64,000 nucleotides of DNA from Palaemon carinicauda (GCF_036898095.1 NC_090766.1:38385471-38449470), one strand, 5' to 3'. Counted from the first letter of the stretch, positions 45,721 to 56,404 are shown. Made by a program: numbers and translations. Notes: generated by a model from the sequence alone, not told the origin.

Positions 45721-46389
45721 GCATGCTCCTCAGTCACACATCTTTGGTTGTTGCCAACTCACTAGACTGTCAAGCAGTTTCATAACGTTGCCTTCTAGTC
45801 TGCTGCTTTTGCACCAGTGAAACCCTCACTGAGAGAACTTAGCTTTTCTCGGATATGGTTCCTGTAGATGAGAAAGTGCTATTCTCCCTCCTTCTGATAT
45901 TCCCTTGAGGACTCTGTCATTTGGAGAGGAGCCTTTAGCTGCTTAGCCTCCTATGGACTTTTATTTAAGCATAACATGCTTCCAGGGAGGGTAATGGTTC
46001 CACTTCAGTCGCTAACCCCGTCTGTTACCACACCTGCTCCCATAGACCTTGAGCTTTGTTGCAAGACATGCAGTCCAAGCTTAGTCCTTGTTAGAGGATT
46101 TTTTGTTTACGGAGTCAGTGTGTCACTGGGAAGACGTTCAACAACCAGCAGAAGTGACTTGTTGTGACGCAGTGCGGCAACCTCAGCAACCCGATAAGGA
46201 GTTGTCTGTACGACCCAGACAGTCTAGACAGCTTCGGGTTGTCGCTGTACTTCCTCGCTTCCCCATGGTTGACAGTTCACAGACTGTGCAGCAGTACCAT
46301 GATCTTGTGTCCGGCTCCGTCAGACGACTAGCTTTTAAGAGCTCCCACAAGTCGTCGCTGTCTGGAGATTCTCAGATGGACTATGGATC

Positions 46390-47420
46390 TGACCAAGGAA
46401 CTGGGCCTCCTGGTCAATTTTGAGGAGTCCCAGCTCGTCCCATCCCAGACCATTGTCTACCTGGGTATGGATCTTCAGAGTCGAGCTTTTCGGGCTTTTC
46501 CGTCGGCCCCAAGGATCTACTAAGCCCTAGATTGCATCCAGAGCATGCTGAGAAGGAACCGATGCTCAGTCAGGTAGTGGATGAGTCTAACAGGGACACT
46601 TTCATCGCTGGCCCTGTTCATCGAGTTAGGGAGACGCCACCTCCGCCCCCTTCAGTATCATCTAGCGGCTCACTGGATAAAAGACATGACGCTAGAGACG
46701 ATCTCAGTTCCTGTTTCCGAAGAGAGGAGGTCTACTCTCTCGTGGTGAAAGAACAGCTTTCTTCTCAAGGAAGTCTACCTTTGGCTGTTCAGAAACCCGA
46801 CCGCCGTCTCTTCTCTGAGGCATCAGACACGGGCTGGGGTGCGACTTTGGACGGACAGGAATGCTCGGGAACATGGAATCAGGAGCTAAGGACACTTCAC
46901 ATCTATTGCAAGGAGCTGTTGGCGGTTCATCTGGCCTTGATAAACACCACAGCCTTGGCTTACATCTCCAAGCAGGGAGGGACTCATTCGTGGAAGTTGT
47001 TCTAGATCGCAAGGGACCTCCTCATCTGGTTAAAAGATCGAAAGCTCACGCTGGTAACGAGGTTCATTCAGGGCGATATGAATGTCATGGCAGATCGCCT
47101 TAGCCGGAAGGGTCAGGTCATCCCCACAGAGTGGACCCTTCACAAGAATGTTTGCAGCAGACTTTGGGCCCTGTGGGGTCAGCCAACCATAGATCTGTTC
47201 GCTACCTCGATAACCTAGAGACTCCCGTTGTATTGTTCTCCGATTCCAGACCCAGCAGCAGTTCACGTGGATGCTTTTCTGCTGGATTGGTCCCATCTCG
47301 ACCTGTATGCATTCCCGCCGTTCAAGATTGTCAACAGGGTACTTCAGAAGTTCGCCTCTCGCAAAGGGACACGGCTGACGTTGGTTGGCTCCGCTCTGGC
47401 CCGCGAGAGAATGGTTCATA
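46390..47420 (+). pseudogene. DIRS-B RT tail / RNase H / methyltransferase-like remnant
   Basis: It opens at LLVNFEESQLVPSQTIVYLG, which aligns with the segment after the YLDDW motif in element C (VINPEKSNLSPSTRMNYLG). The finger and palm motifs, including the catalytic Asp pair, are absent. RNase H pieces follow (FSEASDTGWGATLD, where family members have TDAS; TWNQELRTLHIYCKELLAVH; ADRLSRKGQ). The methyltransferase-like block (TIDLFATS, YCSPIPDPAA, DLYAFPPF) is spread over at least three frames. It is non-functional. Confidence 0.8.
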
Positions 47421-47479
47421 GAGGTACTGCAAGGGCTGGTCGACATTCCCAGGACTCTTCCTCTAGGAGTGGACCTTCT

Positions 47480-48600
47480 ACGTCTACCTCACGTAAAGAA
47501 GGTACATCCAAACCTCCACGCTCTTCGTCTGACTGCCTTCAGACTTTCGAAAGACTCTCAAGAGCTAGGGGCTTTTCGAAGGAGGCAGCCAGAGCGATTG
47601 CCAGAGCAAGGAGGACATCCACTCTCAGAGTCTATCAGTCTAAAGGGGAAGTCTTCCGAAGCTGGTACAAGGCCAATGCAGTTTCCTCATCCAGTACCAC
47701 TGTAACCCAGATTGCTGACTTCCTGTTACATCTAAGGAACGTAAGATCCCTTTCAGCTCCTACGATTAAGGGTTACAGAAGTATGTTGGCAGCGGTTTTC
47801 CGCCACAGAGGCTTGGATCTTTCCACCAACAAGATCTACAGGACCTCCTTAGGTCTTTCGAGACCTCAAAGGAACGTCGGTTGTCCACTCCAGGCTGGAA
47901 TCTAGACGTGGTCCTAAGGTTCCTTATGTCATCAAGATTTGAACCTCTCCAATCAGCCTCTTTTAAGGACCTCACATTAAAAACTCTTTTCCTCGTGTGC
48001 TTGACAACAGCTAAAAGAGTAAGTGAGATCCACGCCTTCAGCAGGAACATAGTTTTCACATCTGAAACGGCTACATGTTCCTTGCAGCTCGGTTTTTTGC
48101 TAAAACGAGCTTCCTTCACGTCCTTGGCCTAAGTCGTTCGAGATCCCAAGCCTATCCAACTTGGTGGGGGACGAACTGGAGAGAGTACTTTGCCCAGTTA
48201 GAGCTCTTAGGTACTATCTAAAAAGGTCATAACCTTTACGAGGACAATCAGAAGCCTTATGGTGTGCTATCAAGAAGCCTTCTTTTCCAAGGTCTAAGAA
48301 CTCAGTTTCTTACCTATTCAGGCTCCTGATTAGGGAAGCACATTCTCATCTGAAGGAAGAAGACCTTGCTTTGCTGAAGGTAAGGACACATGAAGTGAGA
48401 GCTGTGGCTACTTCAGTGGCCCTCAAACAGAACCGTTCTCTGCAGAGTGTTATGGATGCAACCTATTGGAGAAGCAAGTCAGTGTTCGCATCATTCTATC
48501 TCAAAGATGTCCAGTCTCTTTACGAGAACTGCTACACCCTGGGACCATTCGTAGCAACGAATGCAGTAGTAGGCGGGGGCTCAGCCACTACATTCCCATA
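47480..48600 (+). pseudogene. DIRS-B tyrosine recombinase, frameshifted
   Basis: Three pieces in different frames are recognisable. The core-binding domain has TSTLRVYQSKGEVFRSWYK and SAPTIKGYRSMLAAVFRHRG. The second piece has TTAKRVSEIHAFS (catalytic Arg). The third has THEVRAVATS (HxxR) and YWRSKSVFASFYLKDV (Trp and nucleophile Tyr). All catalytic positions are still visible, so decay is mainly by indels near 47905 and 48132. Confidence 0.82.
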
Positions 48601-48987
48601 ATCCCATAACCTTTTTAACCTTTCTCTTGAATACTTTTTATGGGTTGTACGGTCGGCTAAGAAGCCTTCCACATCCTTGTTGATTTGGCGGGTGGTCAAT
48701 TCTTTCTTGAGAAGCGCCGAGGTTAAAGGTTGTGATGAGGTCCTTTAGTATGGGTTGCAGCCCTTTATACTTCAGCACCTAAGAGTCGTTCAGCATCCTA
48801 AGAGGACCGCTACGCTCAGTAAGGAAGACGTACTTAATAAAGGCAGAGTAATGGTTCAAGTCGTCTTTCTTACCAGGTACTTATTTATTTTATGTTATTT
48901 TTGAATAACTAATAAAGTAAAATACGGGATACTTAGCTTCTTTGTTAACATGTATGCTGGTCTCCACCCACCACCCTGGGTGTGAAT

Positions 48988-49079
48988 CAGCTACATGATT
49001 ATCGGGTAAGATTAATATTGAAAAATGTTATTTTCATTAGTAAAATAAATTTTTGAATATACTTACCCGATAATCATGA
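48988..49079. repeat. DIRS-B internal complementary region
   Basis: CAGCTACATGATTATCGGGT...AATATTGAAAAA is the complement of the left tip. It is joined to TGTTATTTTCATTAGTAAAA...CCCGATAATCATGA, the complement of the right tip. Confidence 0.93.
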
Positions 49080-49122
49080 TTTAATTGACCCACCCTTCCT
49101 CCCCATAGAGAACCAGTGGACC

Positions 49123-49279
49123 GAGGAAAAAATTGAGGTGGTGTTGACAAGAAGTACTGGAGTACCTGACCACAGATGGCGCTGTGGTGTTCACCCCCAC
49201 CTGTATAGCGATCGCTGGCGTATCCCGACCTTAGATTTCTGTCGGCAACAGAGTTGACAGCTACATGATTATCGGGTAA
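49123..49279. repeat. DIRS-B right inverted terminal repeat
   Basis: Complement of 42449-42605; about 40 bp of right-specific tip follows to the T run at 49316-49321. Confidence 0.93.
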
Positions 49280-49506
49280 GTATATTCAAAAATTTATTTT
49301 ACTAATGAAAATAACATTTTTGTTATTTTTATAATTTTGCCATTACACTAATCGGACTGAGAGTGTAAACACCCCTGTACCTAGACCGAACTGAGAGCGA
49401 ACCGAGACTGGAGTGGGACCTGACCGATAGCGTGAATCAACCCTTAAAGTATCAAGGTGACTAAGGTGTGTGTGAAATATGATATGATACTCTTCTCTTC
49501 TTGCAG

Positions 49507-49613
49507 GTTCCATCATGTTAAAAAAAGTGAAATTCAACACAAATTTAGAACACGAATACATTAACAACTTCAAGTGCCTACAATATTCATTCAAGAAAGT
49601 CAATGTTGATAAG
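49507..49613 (+). CDS. MAPRE1: EB1 (MAPRE) second coding exon
   Basis: After the acceptor CTTGCAG this completes the split Gly and encodes [20 protein letters not shown], then [15 protein letters not shown]. It matches the middle of the EB1 calponin-homology domain (S.ALKKVKF...LEHEYI.NFK.LQ..FK...VDK). The donor GTAGGT follows in phase 0. Splice sites and frame are intact. It lies in a 260-bp island: a MITE carrying DIRS-B ends 60 bp before it and DIRS-C begins 93 bp after it. The next exon (family motif IIPVDKLVKG) is not in the window. Confidence 0.93.
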
Positions 49614-49719
49614 GTAGGTGTAGCTTTTCTTATGTTAATTTTAATTCTTGGCATTGCATTTATTCCTATGCTTATACAAACTTTTCGCCATTTAAAACTG
49701 GGTTGTTCCAACACGAATA

Positions 49720-49901
49720 CTTACCTCGAACTACTTTCTTAGGAGTTACCTGTAACCTCCTCTCTACCGACCAGAGTTTTGTGTAGTGTACCCCCCACCC
49801 CGTTTTCTAAGGAGGCCTACCCCCGGCATTAAGGAATGTGCCCCGAGGGTAAGCTTATCGTAGGTCGATGTCCGCCCGGGTCAACAGCTTCAGTAAGTTC
49901 T
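49720..49901. repeat. DIRS-C left inverted terminal repeat
   Basis: Runs through ACTACTTTCTTAGGAGTTAC, GTACCCCCCACCCCGTTTTC and GGTCGATGTCCGCCCGGGTC; complement at 62504-62684. Confidence 0.92.
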
Positions 49902-50853
49902 CTGGTCGCGACGTGTCAACACGTCGCCCTCGTTCTCTATCGATCCTTTGTGTGCGTTCTGAGTGTCCCACGTGTTCCCCGCGTGGTAACTTGTGTTTCC
50001 TGTGTACTTTTCCCGGGTGTTCCTGTGTGTTCACCCTCCACCCGTGTGCTTACCCAGTGTATTCCTTGATTCCCTTCGTGCTTGTGTCTTGCGTGTGTGC
50101 ATTATGGAGCAAATCCGCCGTTGTCCGGGGCCTAGGGCCGGTAAATCGTGTGGAGCGTTCCTCTCCAAGCCTGAAGTGGACCCTCACTCCCTTTGCTCCT
50201 CCTGTAGGGGAAGGGTTTGTTCGTCAGCAGATACGTGCCCCGAGTGTGTAGGCTGGAGTGATATCCAGTGGGTACGTTACGGTACTAAAAAGAGAAAATC
50301 GGCGAAACGTTCCCCCAGGAAAGCTAGCGTTACTTCGCCGCTACCATCACCCAGTGAGCGGTCCGACGGGGCCTCTGTTTCGCCATCCCCTACACAGAGT
50401 AGGGGCCGAGGTAAGTCTGTCGTGGAGAAGGAACAAAGCGGCCTTCCCCAAGAGTCTAGTGAAAGTGCAGTGCCAGTTGCGGGCCCTTCTAGGGCTAGTG
50501 AAGAACCCAGTAGTGCGTCCGGAGAGTCGGCCCTTGTGCTGGGGGGGCACGTGTCCTCCGATGACCCCTTGCGGGGTAGTAACGCGGTGTCTGTGTCTTC
50601 GCCGCCCTCGTGGGCCTGTGCTTCAGGGTCTTCGGTAGGCGGAGACAACCAGAATAAGTTACGGTCTTCGGGTAATGATGCCTTCGGTTGGAAGCTTCCG
50701 AAGACACCAGGTAGGTCCCCGTTACGAATGGAAGAGGGCCTGGACCCCTGGCTCCCTAGCATGGAGCGCCTTGAATCGTTCCCGGCCCCTCTCACGGAAG
50801 TCCCCAAAGATTTCCTTTAGCCGTCGACCTCGGGCACTCAACGCGTGAAGAAG

Positions 50854-51772
50854 TGTCATGGGTAGATAGAATAATATAGGAAAGAACGTTAAAACACGTG
50901 ATTTTTCTACTCTTAGAGAAGCAGAGAGAGAGAGAGAGAGAGAGATAAGGTCCCGCTATTGTTTATTGAAGCTGCCATCGTCAAGTTATGTGCCTAGGTT
51001 GGAGGTCTTTGAGCACAACGAGCCCCTGTCTATAGAGGACCAAGGAACCCATAAGAGAAGATTAAGTGTGTTTGTCGCCGAAGAGAAGTACATTAGCCGA
51101 AGGAGTCAACTTTATGAAATTTGATTACACCAGCAGAGCGTTCGTCTAGGTGTTATCAGCGGTTTCAAGGAACACCAATGAGGATGAAGAAACGAGAAAA
51201 TTTCCTTATATGGACCTGTCCATAGTTAACCCCTCCCATACAGGGATATATAAACTTCCACGCGATCAAGAAAAGAGACAGTACGAAAAAGAGACGAGGA
51301 AGAAACCCAAGAAAGGAGAGAGAGAGGGCGAACAAGCTGAGTGAAGGAGAGAAGGCGTAAGGACGAGAATGCAGACGTAACCAGCTTTGTCCGAGATGTC
51401 CTAACGAGTTGCCTCCCGCCCTCATTACCCCCGACGAGCCGCCAGACCTGAAAACATCTCCGTTCCTGTCAACCGTCGAGAGCTGCTGCGAAGAGTAGTA
51501 TATTCTTTTTATGTTATTTATCTACCATCTTGACTGTTCCCCTATTTGCTGGAGTGTAGTTTAATCAAATGATTCTCTTTGTTTAGTTCAGTGCTTCCTA
51601 AGTACTCAATCAAGAAACATTCACCTTTGACTAGTTGTAAATAAAATTATGTTTTCTTTTGCGAGTTTTCTTTCTATATTTCCTATTGTTTCTAATTGGT
51701 TGTAGTTGAAATGTCCCCATTTCATTAATTAATTCAACAGAATCTGGTTCGATCCCCACGAGGATCGTAACA
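50854..51772 (+). repeat. 5' LTR
   Basis: TG...CA ends. It holds a (GA)n run (about 50924-50946), a TATATAAA promoter box at 51247-51254 and AATAAA at 51640-51645. Short open frames inside it recur in the 3' LTR and are not genes. Confidence 0.95.
51247..51254 (+). promoter_or_regulatory. LTR TATA box
   Basis: TATATAAA about 390 bp upstream of the LTR AATAAA, a plausible U3/R promoter layout. Confidence 0.6.
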
Positions 51773-51792
51773 GTTGGCGACCTTTGCCAGAA
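51773..51792 (+). promoter_or_regulatory. Primer-binding site region
   Basis: The sequence right after the 5' LTR (GTTGGCGACCTTTGCCAG) contains TGGCGACC, a common start of tRNA-complementary primer sites in Gypsy elements. I do not assign the tRNA. Confidence 0.6.
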
Positions 51793-51842
51793 TTTTCGAC
51801 TACATAACCAATTGAAACAGGGAGAATATAGAAAGAAACAGA

Positions 51843-54800
51843 ATGAGTGCGGTTACGAGAGATTTGATAGAATCAGGTAAACTTCTTGGTCTAGATGGCG
51901 ATGATCTCCGTGATTATGTTATTAAGAGAGAACAGGAAACGTTTGAGAGAGATGAAAGAGCAGCTGAAAGAGAAGAAAATGAAAGAAAGCGAGAAGAAAA
52001 TGAAAAAGAGCGTAAGCATGAGTTAGAAATGGCTCGTTTAAGACAAACTCTTCATAACAGTCGGTCAGGTAGCAGATCAGGGAGTAATTCATCTTTAAAT
52101 AGTGACACTGATAGTTTAGATATGAGTGCAGTGCTTAAACTTATACCGAAATTTGATGAGGAAGATGTTACGAAATATTTTATGTCTTTTGAAAAGTTAA
52201 TGAGAAGAGTAGGTGCTCCTAAAAAACAGTGGACTTTGTATTTACAATCAGTTTTAAGTGGTAAAGCACATTCTGTGTATAGTTGTTTGTCTGATGATGA
52301 AAGTAAAGATTATGAAACTGTGAAAGAAACCGTACTTAGTGCATACAGATTGGTACCAGAGGCGTACCGTAAGAAGTTTAGAAGTTTGAAGAGAGATGAT
52401 ACTAGTACTTATGTAGAGTACGGAAAGAAGTTAGAAAGGTCGTTTTGTGATTGGTTGACTTCCGCTGAAGTCGATAATTTTGAAGATCTCAAGAACTTAG
52501 TTTTGTTAGAAAGTTTCAAAGATAACATATCTCCAGACACCAAATTATATATAGAAGATAGGCGTGAAACATCTTTTGCCGGTGCTACTAGATTAGCAGA
52601 TGAGTACAGTCTCACACATGGTTTAAGTGGCAGTAAAAAGAAAAACGATCTTTTGTCAAGTAAGGCACAACATAGTAAAAGTAGTTCTAGCAATAACGAT
52701 AATAGGAACAGGGATTATTATCAATATTATTGTTACACGTGTGGGAAGGAAGGTCATATTTCTCGGTACTGTAGGAGCCAATGGGCAGTCAGTAATTCAG
52801 AGGTCATTTGTTACAATTGTAATAAGAAAGGTCATATAGCTAGGAATTGCACAGTAGAAAGTACGAATGTGAAAAAACCTGTGTCACTAGTTAATAATCT
52901 TTCTTCAGGAAGGAATAATCTCTTGAAAGAAACGAGGAAACATTATGGTGAATTTTTGTCTGAAGGTTTAATTTCTTCTCTTAAAGGAGGTGATTCGAGG
53001 GAAGTAGTTTTGCTTAGAGATACGGGAGCGGCCGTATCACTCGTTAGGAGAGAGAGTGTACCAAGGAATGTAATAATCAGCATGAAAGAAAAAGTTATGC
53101 TAGGTGGGTTTCCGAACACTTGTGTAGTTTGTCCTTTGTTAAAGATGAAATTGGAAAGTCAGTTAGTAACAGGAGATGTAAAACTAGCAGTCGTGGATAC
53201 TTTGCCCGTAGACGGCGTTGACATTATTGTTGGCAATGATTTAACTACCTCCAAGTGTGTGAATCCTATTTTAAGTGAAGTTCAAGTGCCTGAGATGATA
53301 GTAACCAGGTCAGGATTAGATACAGATATTGACTACGGTCATAGGTTGTTCGAGGATTCGAACGTAGGTAATAGAGGCAGTGGCGATGAGCTTAGCATGA
53401 GTGTAGTTGAGGAAACTGACTTTACGAATGTTGATGATGTGAACAGAGATGATGATGTAGCTGTCGAAAGAAGTGATGTGCAGATTAGTGTTTCAGAAAC
53501 TAGCTTATTGAGTAAGGATGAACTAGTTAGGATGCAGAGGGAAGATGAAACACTAACTAGAATTTTTGATTGTGAATTGGATGATGAACCTGAAAATGTT
53601 TGTAAGGAAACATTTAGTTTAAAAGACGAACTTTTGTGTCGCTATGTTCGTCCTAAGACAGGTAGCAAAGAGGAGGTCATAGAGCAATTAGTAACTCCTA
53701 GGAAACTTCGTGAATCAATTTTGAAATTAGCACATGATGAACAAGGACATTTAGGAGTAAATAAAACATTCAAGTGTATAACTAAAACGTACTTTTGGCC
53801 TAAAATGAAAAGTGATGTGAAGAGATATGTTTCAAGTTGTCACGAATGTCAAATGGCTGGCAAACCTAATCAAGTAATTCCCCGGGCCCCGTTATGTAAT
53901 ATCCCATCGGTAGGAGAACCTTTTGAGAATGTCGTAATTGATATCGTAGGCCCTTTGCCCAGGAGTAAGGGAGGGAATATCTATCTATTAACAATCATTG
54001 ATAGACTAACACGATATCCAGAAGCAATCCCAGTAAGAAATTGCAATGCAAAAACTGTAGTTAAACGCTTGCTGAACTATTTCTCTAAATTTGGACTTCC
54101 TTGCGTTATACAGAGTGATAATGGTAGCAATTTTGTATCAAAGTATTTCAGAGATAAAATGAAAGAGTTAGGGATTAAACTTGTAACTTCCACCCCCTAC
54201 CACCCTGAATCACAAGGAATTGTTGAACGTTTTCATCAAACGTTGAAAAGTTGCTTAAGGAAGTTGTGTAATAATTTTGAGCATGATTGGGAAGAAAAGT
54301 TACCTTTTGTCTTGTTGGCTTTACGATTAACTCCTAATGACACCACGGGATTTAGTCCCTTTGATTTGTTGTTCGGTCACACCGCTAAAGGACCTTTAGA
54401 AATTTTAAAGTGTAAGTTAATGCAAGAAGAAGGTAGAAAGGATTACATACAGAATATCGAAAATCACAAAGAGGATTTAAGGAAAGCCTGGCAGATGGCA
54501 AAAGAAAATGAGAGCAACCGTCAAGGGGAAACTAAAAGAAAATACGATCTTAAGGCTAAAGACAGAATTTTCCATGTGGGTGATAAAGTCTTAGTATTAG
54601 TCCAGAAAGAAGGTCCCTCATTATCTTATAAGTTCGAAGGTCCATTTCCTATCATAGAAAAAAGGGGAAATTTGAATTACTTAATTGATATGGGTAAGCG
54701 TAGAGCTAAGTGGTTGCACATCAACTTGCTAAAGAAATATAATGAACGTCCAATGCCAGTTGTAACAGTGTCGCAGAGAGAAATTACTTTTGAGAAGAAC

Positions 54801-56216
54801 TCTGATGTTCTTAATAATTTCACGTTGTTTAATTCTAGCTTAGAGGAAGAAAAAACAAGGGAATTATTCAATGTATTTTCAAATTATCCAGAAACTGTTA
54901 GTGATAAATTAGGTTTGACTAATCTTTTAGAACATGATATTGAGTTACAGGACACAAAACCCATTAGACAAAGTCCTTATCGTCTAAGCCCAGAAAAAAC
55001 AAATTCAGTCCGACAGGAAATTAAGTATATGCTAGACAATGGTTTGATTGTTCCCAGCGAAAGTGACTGGTGTTCTCCAATAGTTCTTGTTAAGAAGGAA
55101 GATGGATCAGATAGGCTGTGTATTGATTTTAGAAAAGTGAATAGTGTTACGAAACAAAGTAATTTTCCTCTCCCCAGGATAGAAGATTGTTTAGATAAAA
55201 TAGGAAATGCTAAGTTTATTTCTAAACTTGATTTGGCCAAAGGTTATTGGCAAGTACCTTTAAGTAGTCGAGCACAGAAAATATCTGCTTTCATAACACC
55301 TTTCGGTAGTTATGAACCCAAAGTTATGGCTTTTGGTCTACGAAATGCAGCGAGTACTTTTCAAAGATTAATGAATAGAGTTTTAAATGGAATTGATAAC
55401 TGTGTTGTGTATTTGGATGATCTTGTAATATTTTCAGATACGTGGGAGCAACATTTACGCATTTTAGCTAAAGTATTGTCAGCACTTGAAAAAGCAAAAC
55501 TTGTTTTAAATCTGAAGAAATGTGAATTCGGAAAAACTTCGATCACATATTTGGGTCATAAGGTAGGTCTAGGTAAGATTTGTCCAAAAGATGGGAACAT
55601 AGAAGCTATCATCAACTTCCCAATTCCTACCAGTAAAAAACAGGCAATGAGATTCATCGGAATGATTTCATATTTCCGCCGATTTGTTCCTAATTTTTCA
55701 GAAATAAGTGCTCCAATTACTAATCTTTTCAAGAAAGGACGAAGTTTTGTATTTGATAATGACTGCATCGAAGCTTTCAATAAGTTAAAGGCCATAATGA
55801 TTCACGAGCCTGTACTAATGTTGCCCGATTTTAGCAAGGAATTTAATTTAGCGATAGATGCAAGTGACATTGGAATAGGAGGAGTTCTGCTGCAAGAAGT
55901 GAATGGGATCAAGCACCCTGTGGCTTATTATTCGAAGAAGTTAAATAAAGCACAGCAGAACTATTCAACTATTGAGAAGGAATTGTTTAGTTTAGTATCA
56001 ACTTTACAACATTTTGAGATTTATGTACGTAGTGGTCATGTTTTAACTGTGTATACTGATCACAATCCATTAGTTTACTTAGATAGGTTTAAGAATAAGA
56101 ATAAACGTCTCATGCGTTGGAGTTTGGAATTACAAGACTATGATTTAAAGATAGTTCATATAAAGGGAAAGAATAATGTAATAGCCGACAGTCTTTCTAG
56201 AGACTTTTCAGAATGA
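51843..56216 (+). CDS. gag-pol: Gypsy-type gag-pol with Copia-like domain order
   Basis: One 1457-codon frame. A Glu/Arg/Lys-rich coiled-coil-like N-terminus (residues 25-70) is followed by a gag domain (about 95-260) and two CCHC knuckles (CYTCGKEGHISRYC at about 298 and CYNCNKKGHIARNC at about 323). A retropepsin-type protease has RDTGAAVSLV (Asp at 393). Integrase comes next: the HHCC zinc region (HDEQGHLG to CHEC, about 630-670), DDE residues in IDIVGPLP (about 700), QSDNGSNF (about 757) and GIVERFHQ (Glu about 794), and a GPY/F-like module (about 917-965). Only then comes RT (LVKKEDGSDRLCIDFRKVN about 1081; YLDDLVIFS about 1190) and RNase H (AIDASDIGIGG about 1337; YTDHNPLVYL), ending SRDFSE. 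Integrase before RT is the Copia order, but each domain is Gypsy-type, as in Gmr1-like elements. No stops or frameshifts are present. Confidence 0.96.
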   Translation: MSAVTRDLIESGKLLGLDGDDLRDYVIKREQETFERDERAAEREENERKREENEKERKHELEMARLRQTLHNSRSGSRSGSNSSLNSDTDSLDMSAVLKLIPKFDEEDVTKYFMSFEKLMRRVGAPKKQWTLYLQSVLSGKAHSVYSCLSDDESKDYETVKETVLSAYRLVPEAYRKKFRSLKRDDTSTYVEYGKKLERSFCDWLTSAEVDNFEDLKNLVLLESFKDNISPDTKLYIEDRRETSFAGATRLADEYSLTHGLSGSKKKNDLLSSKAQHSKSSSSNNDNRNRDYYQYYCYTCGKEGHISRYCRSQWAVSNSEVICYNCNKKGHIARNCTVESTNVKKPVSLVNNLSSGRNNLLKETRKHYGEFLSEGLISSLKGGDSREVVLLRDTGAAVSLVRRESVPRNVIISMKEKVMLGGFPNTCVVCPLLKMKLESQLVTGDVKLAVVDTLPVDGVDIIVGNDLTTSKCVNPILSEVQVPEMIVTRSGLDTDIDYGHRLFEDSNVGNRGSGDELSMSVVEETDFTNVDDVNRDDDVAVERSDVQISVSETSLLSKDELVRMQREDETLTRIFDCELDDEPENVCKETFSLKDELLCRYVRPKTGSKEEVIEQLVTPRKLRESILKLAHDEQGHLGVNKTFKCITKTYFWPKMKSDVKRYVSSCHECQMAGKPNQVIPRAPLCNIPSVGEPFENVVIDIVGPLPRSKGGNIYLLTIIDRLTRYPEAIPVRNCNAKTVVKRLLNYFSKFGLPCVIQSDNGSNFVSKYFRDKMKELGIKLVTSTPYHPESQGIVERFHQTLKSCLRKLCNNFEHDWEEKLPFVLLALRLTPNDTTGFSPFDLLFGHTAKGPLEILKCKLMQEEGRKDYIQNIENHKEDLRKAWQMAKENESNRQGETKRKYDLKAKDRIFHVGDKVLVLVQKEGPSLSYKFEGPFPIIEKRGNLNYLIDMGKRRAKWLHINLLKKYNERPMPVVTVSQREITFEKNSDVLNNFTLFNSSLEEEKTRELFNVFSNYPETVSDKLGLTNLLEHDIELQDTKPIRQSPYRLSPEKTNSVRQEIKYMLDNGLIVPSESDWCSPIVLVKKEDGSDRLCIDFRKVNSVTKQSNFPLPRIEDCLDKIGNAKFISKLDLAKGYWQVPLSSRAQKISAFITPFGSYEPKVMAFGLRNAASTFQRLMNRVLNGIDNCVVYLDDLVIFSDTWEQHLRILAKVLSALEKAKLVLNLKKCEFGKTSITYLGHKVGLGKICPKDGNIEAIINFPIPTSKKQAMRFIGMISYFRRFVPNFSEISAPITNLFKKGRSFVFDNDCIEAFNKLKAIMIHEPVLMLPDFSKEFNLAIDASDIGIGGVLLQEVNGIKHPVAYYSKKLNKAQQNYSTIEKELFSLVSTLQHFEIYVRSGHVLTVYTDHNPLVYLDRFKNKNKRLMRWSLELQDYDLKIVHIKGKNNVIADSLSRDFSE

Positions 56217-56404
56217 TATGGACGTTTGTTTCCTTTCTGTTTTTGTGTTTTTCTTCTATCAACACGTAAGAGTGTGTTTTGCTTTTGGTTACATGATACG
56301 AGAGTAATGAAGTAATTGTCTCTCAGTTTAGGGATAAGAGATTTTCTCCTTTGATAGCTTTGTTTAAAAAAAGATAAAATCAGTAGATTTTCCTTTTTTT
56401 TTCT

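Larger units (their letters stand above)
42433..49321 (+). mobile_element. DIRS-like element B, decayed and repeat-expanded
   Basis: The 157-bp inverted repeats 42449-42605 and 49123-49279 are near-identical. An internal complementary region at 48988-49079 is the complement of both tips joined at a short A run. Inside are a gag pseudogene expanded by 21-bp and 42-bp tandem repeats, a pol gene lacking the RT catalytic core, and a frameshifted recombinase. The tips are T runs (42433 and 49316-49321). It is inserted within a MITE in EB1 intron 1. Confidence 0.92.
42211..49446. mobile_element. Harbinger-like MITE split by DIRS-B
   Basis: GGGTTGATTCACACTATCGG at 42214 and the complement of 49420-49443 (GGGTTGATTCACGCTATCGG) are terminal inverted repeats. 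TTA flanks them at 42211-42213 and 49444-49446, the 3-bp TWA duplication typical of PIF/Harbinger. Further inner similarity (CTCCAGT, CGCTC) supports the pairing. Without DIRS-B the element would be about 340 bp with no transposase, that is, a MITE. It lies in EB1 intron 1. Confidence 0.75.

Noticed and set aside
51150..51425. Short proteins repeated at 51150-51425 and 56713-56988
   Set aside because: They are chance frames inside the two identical LTRs.
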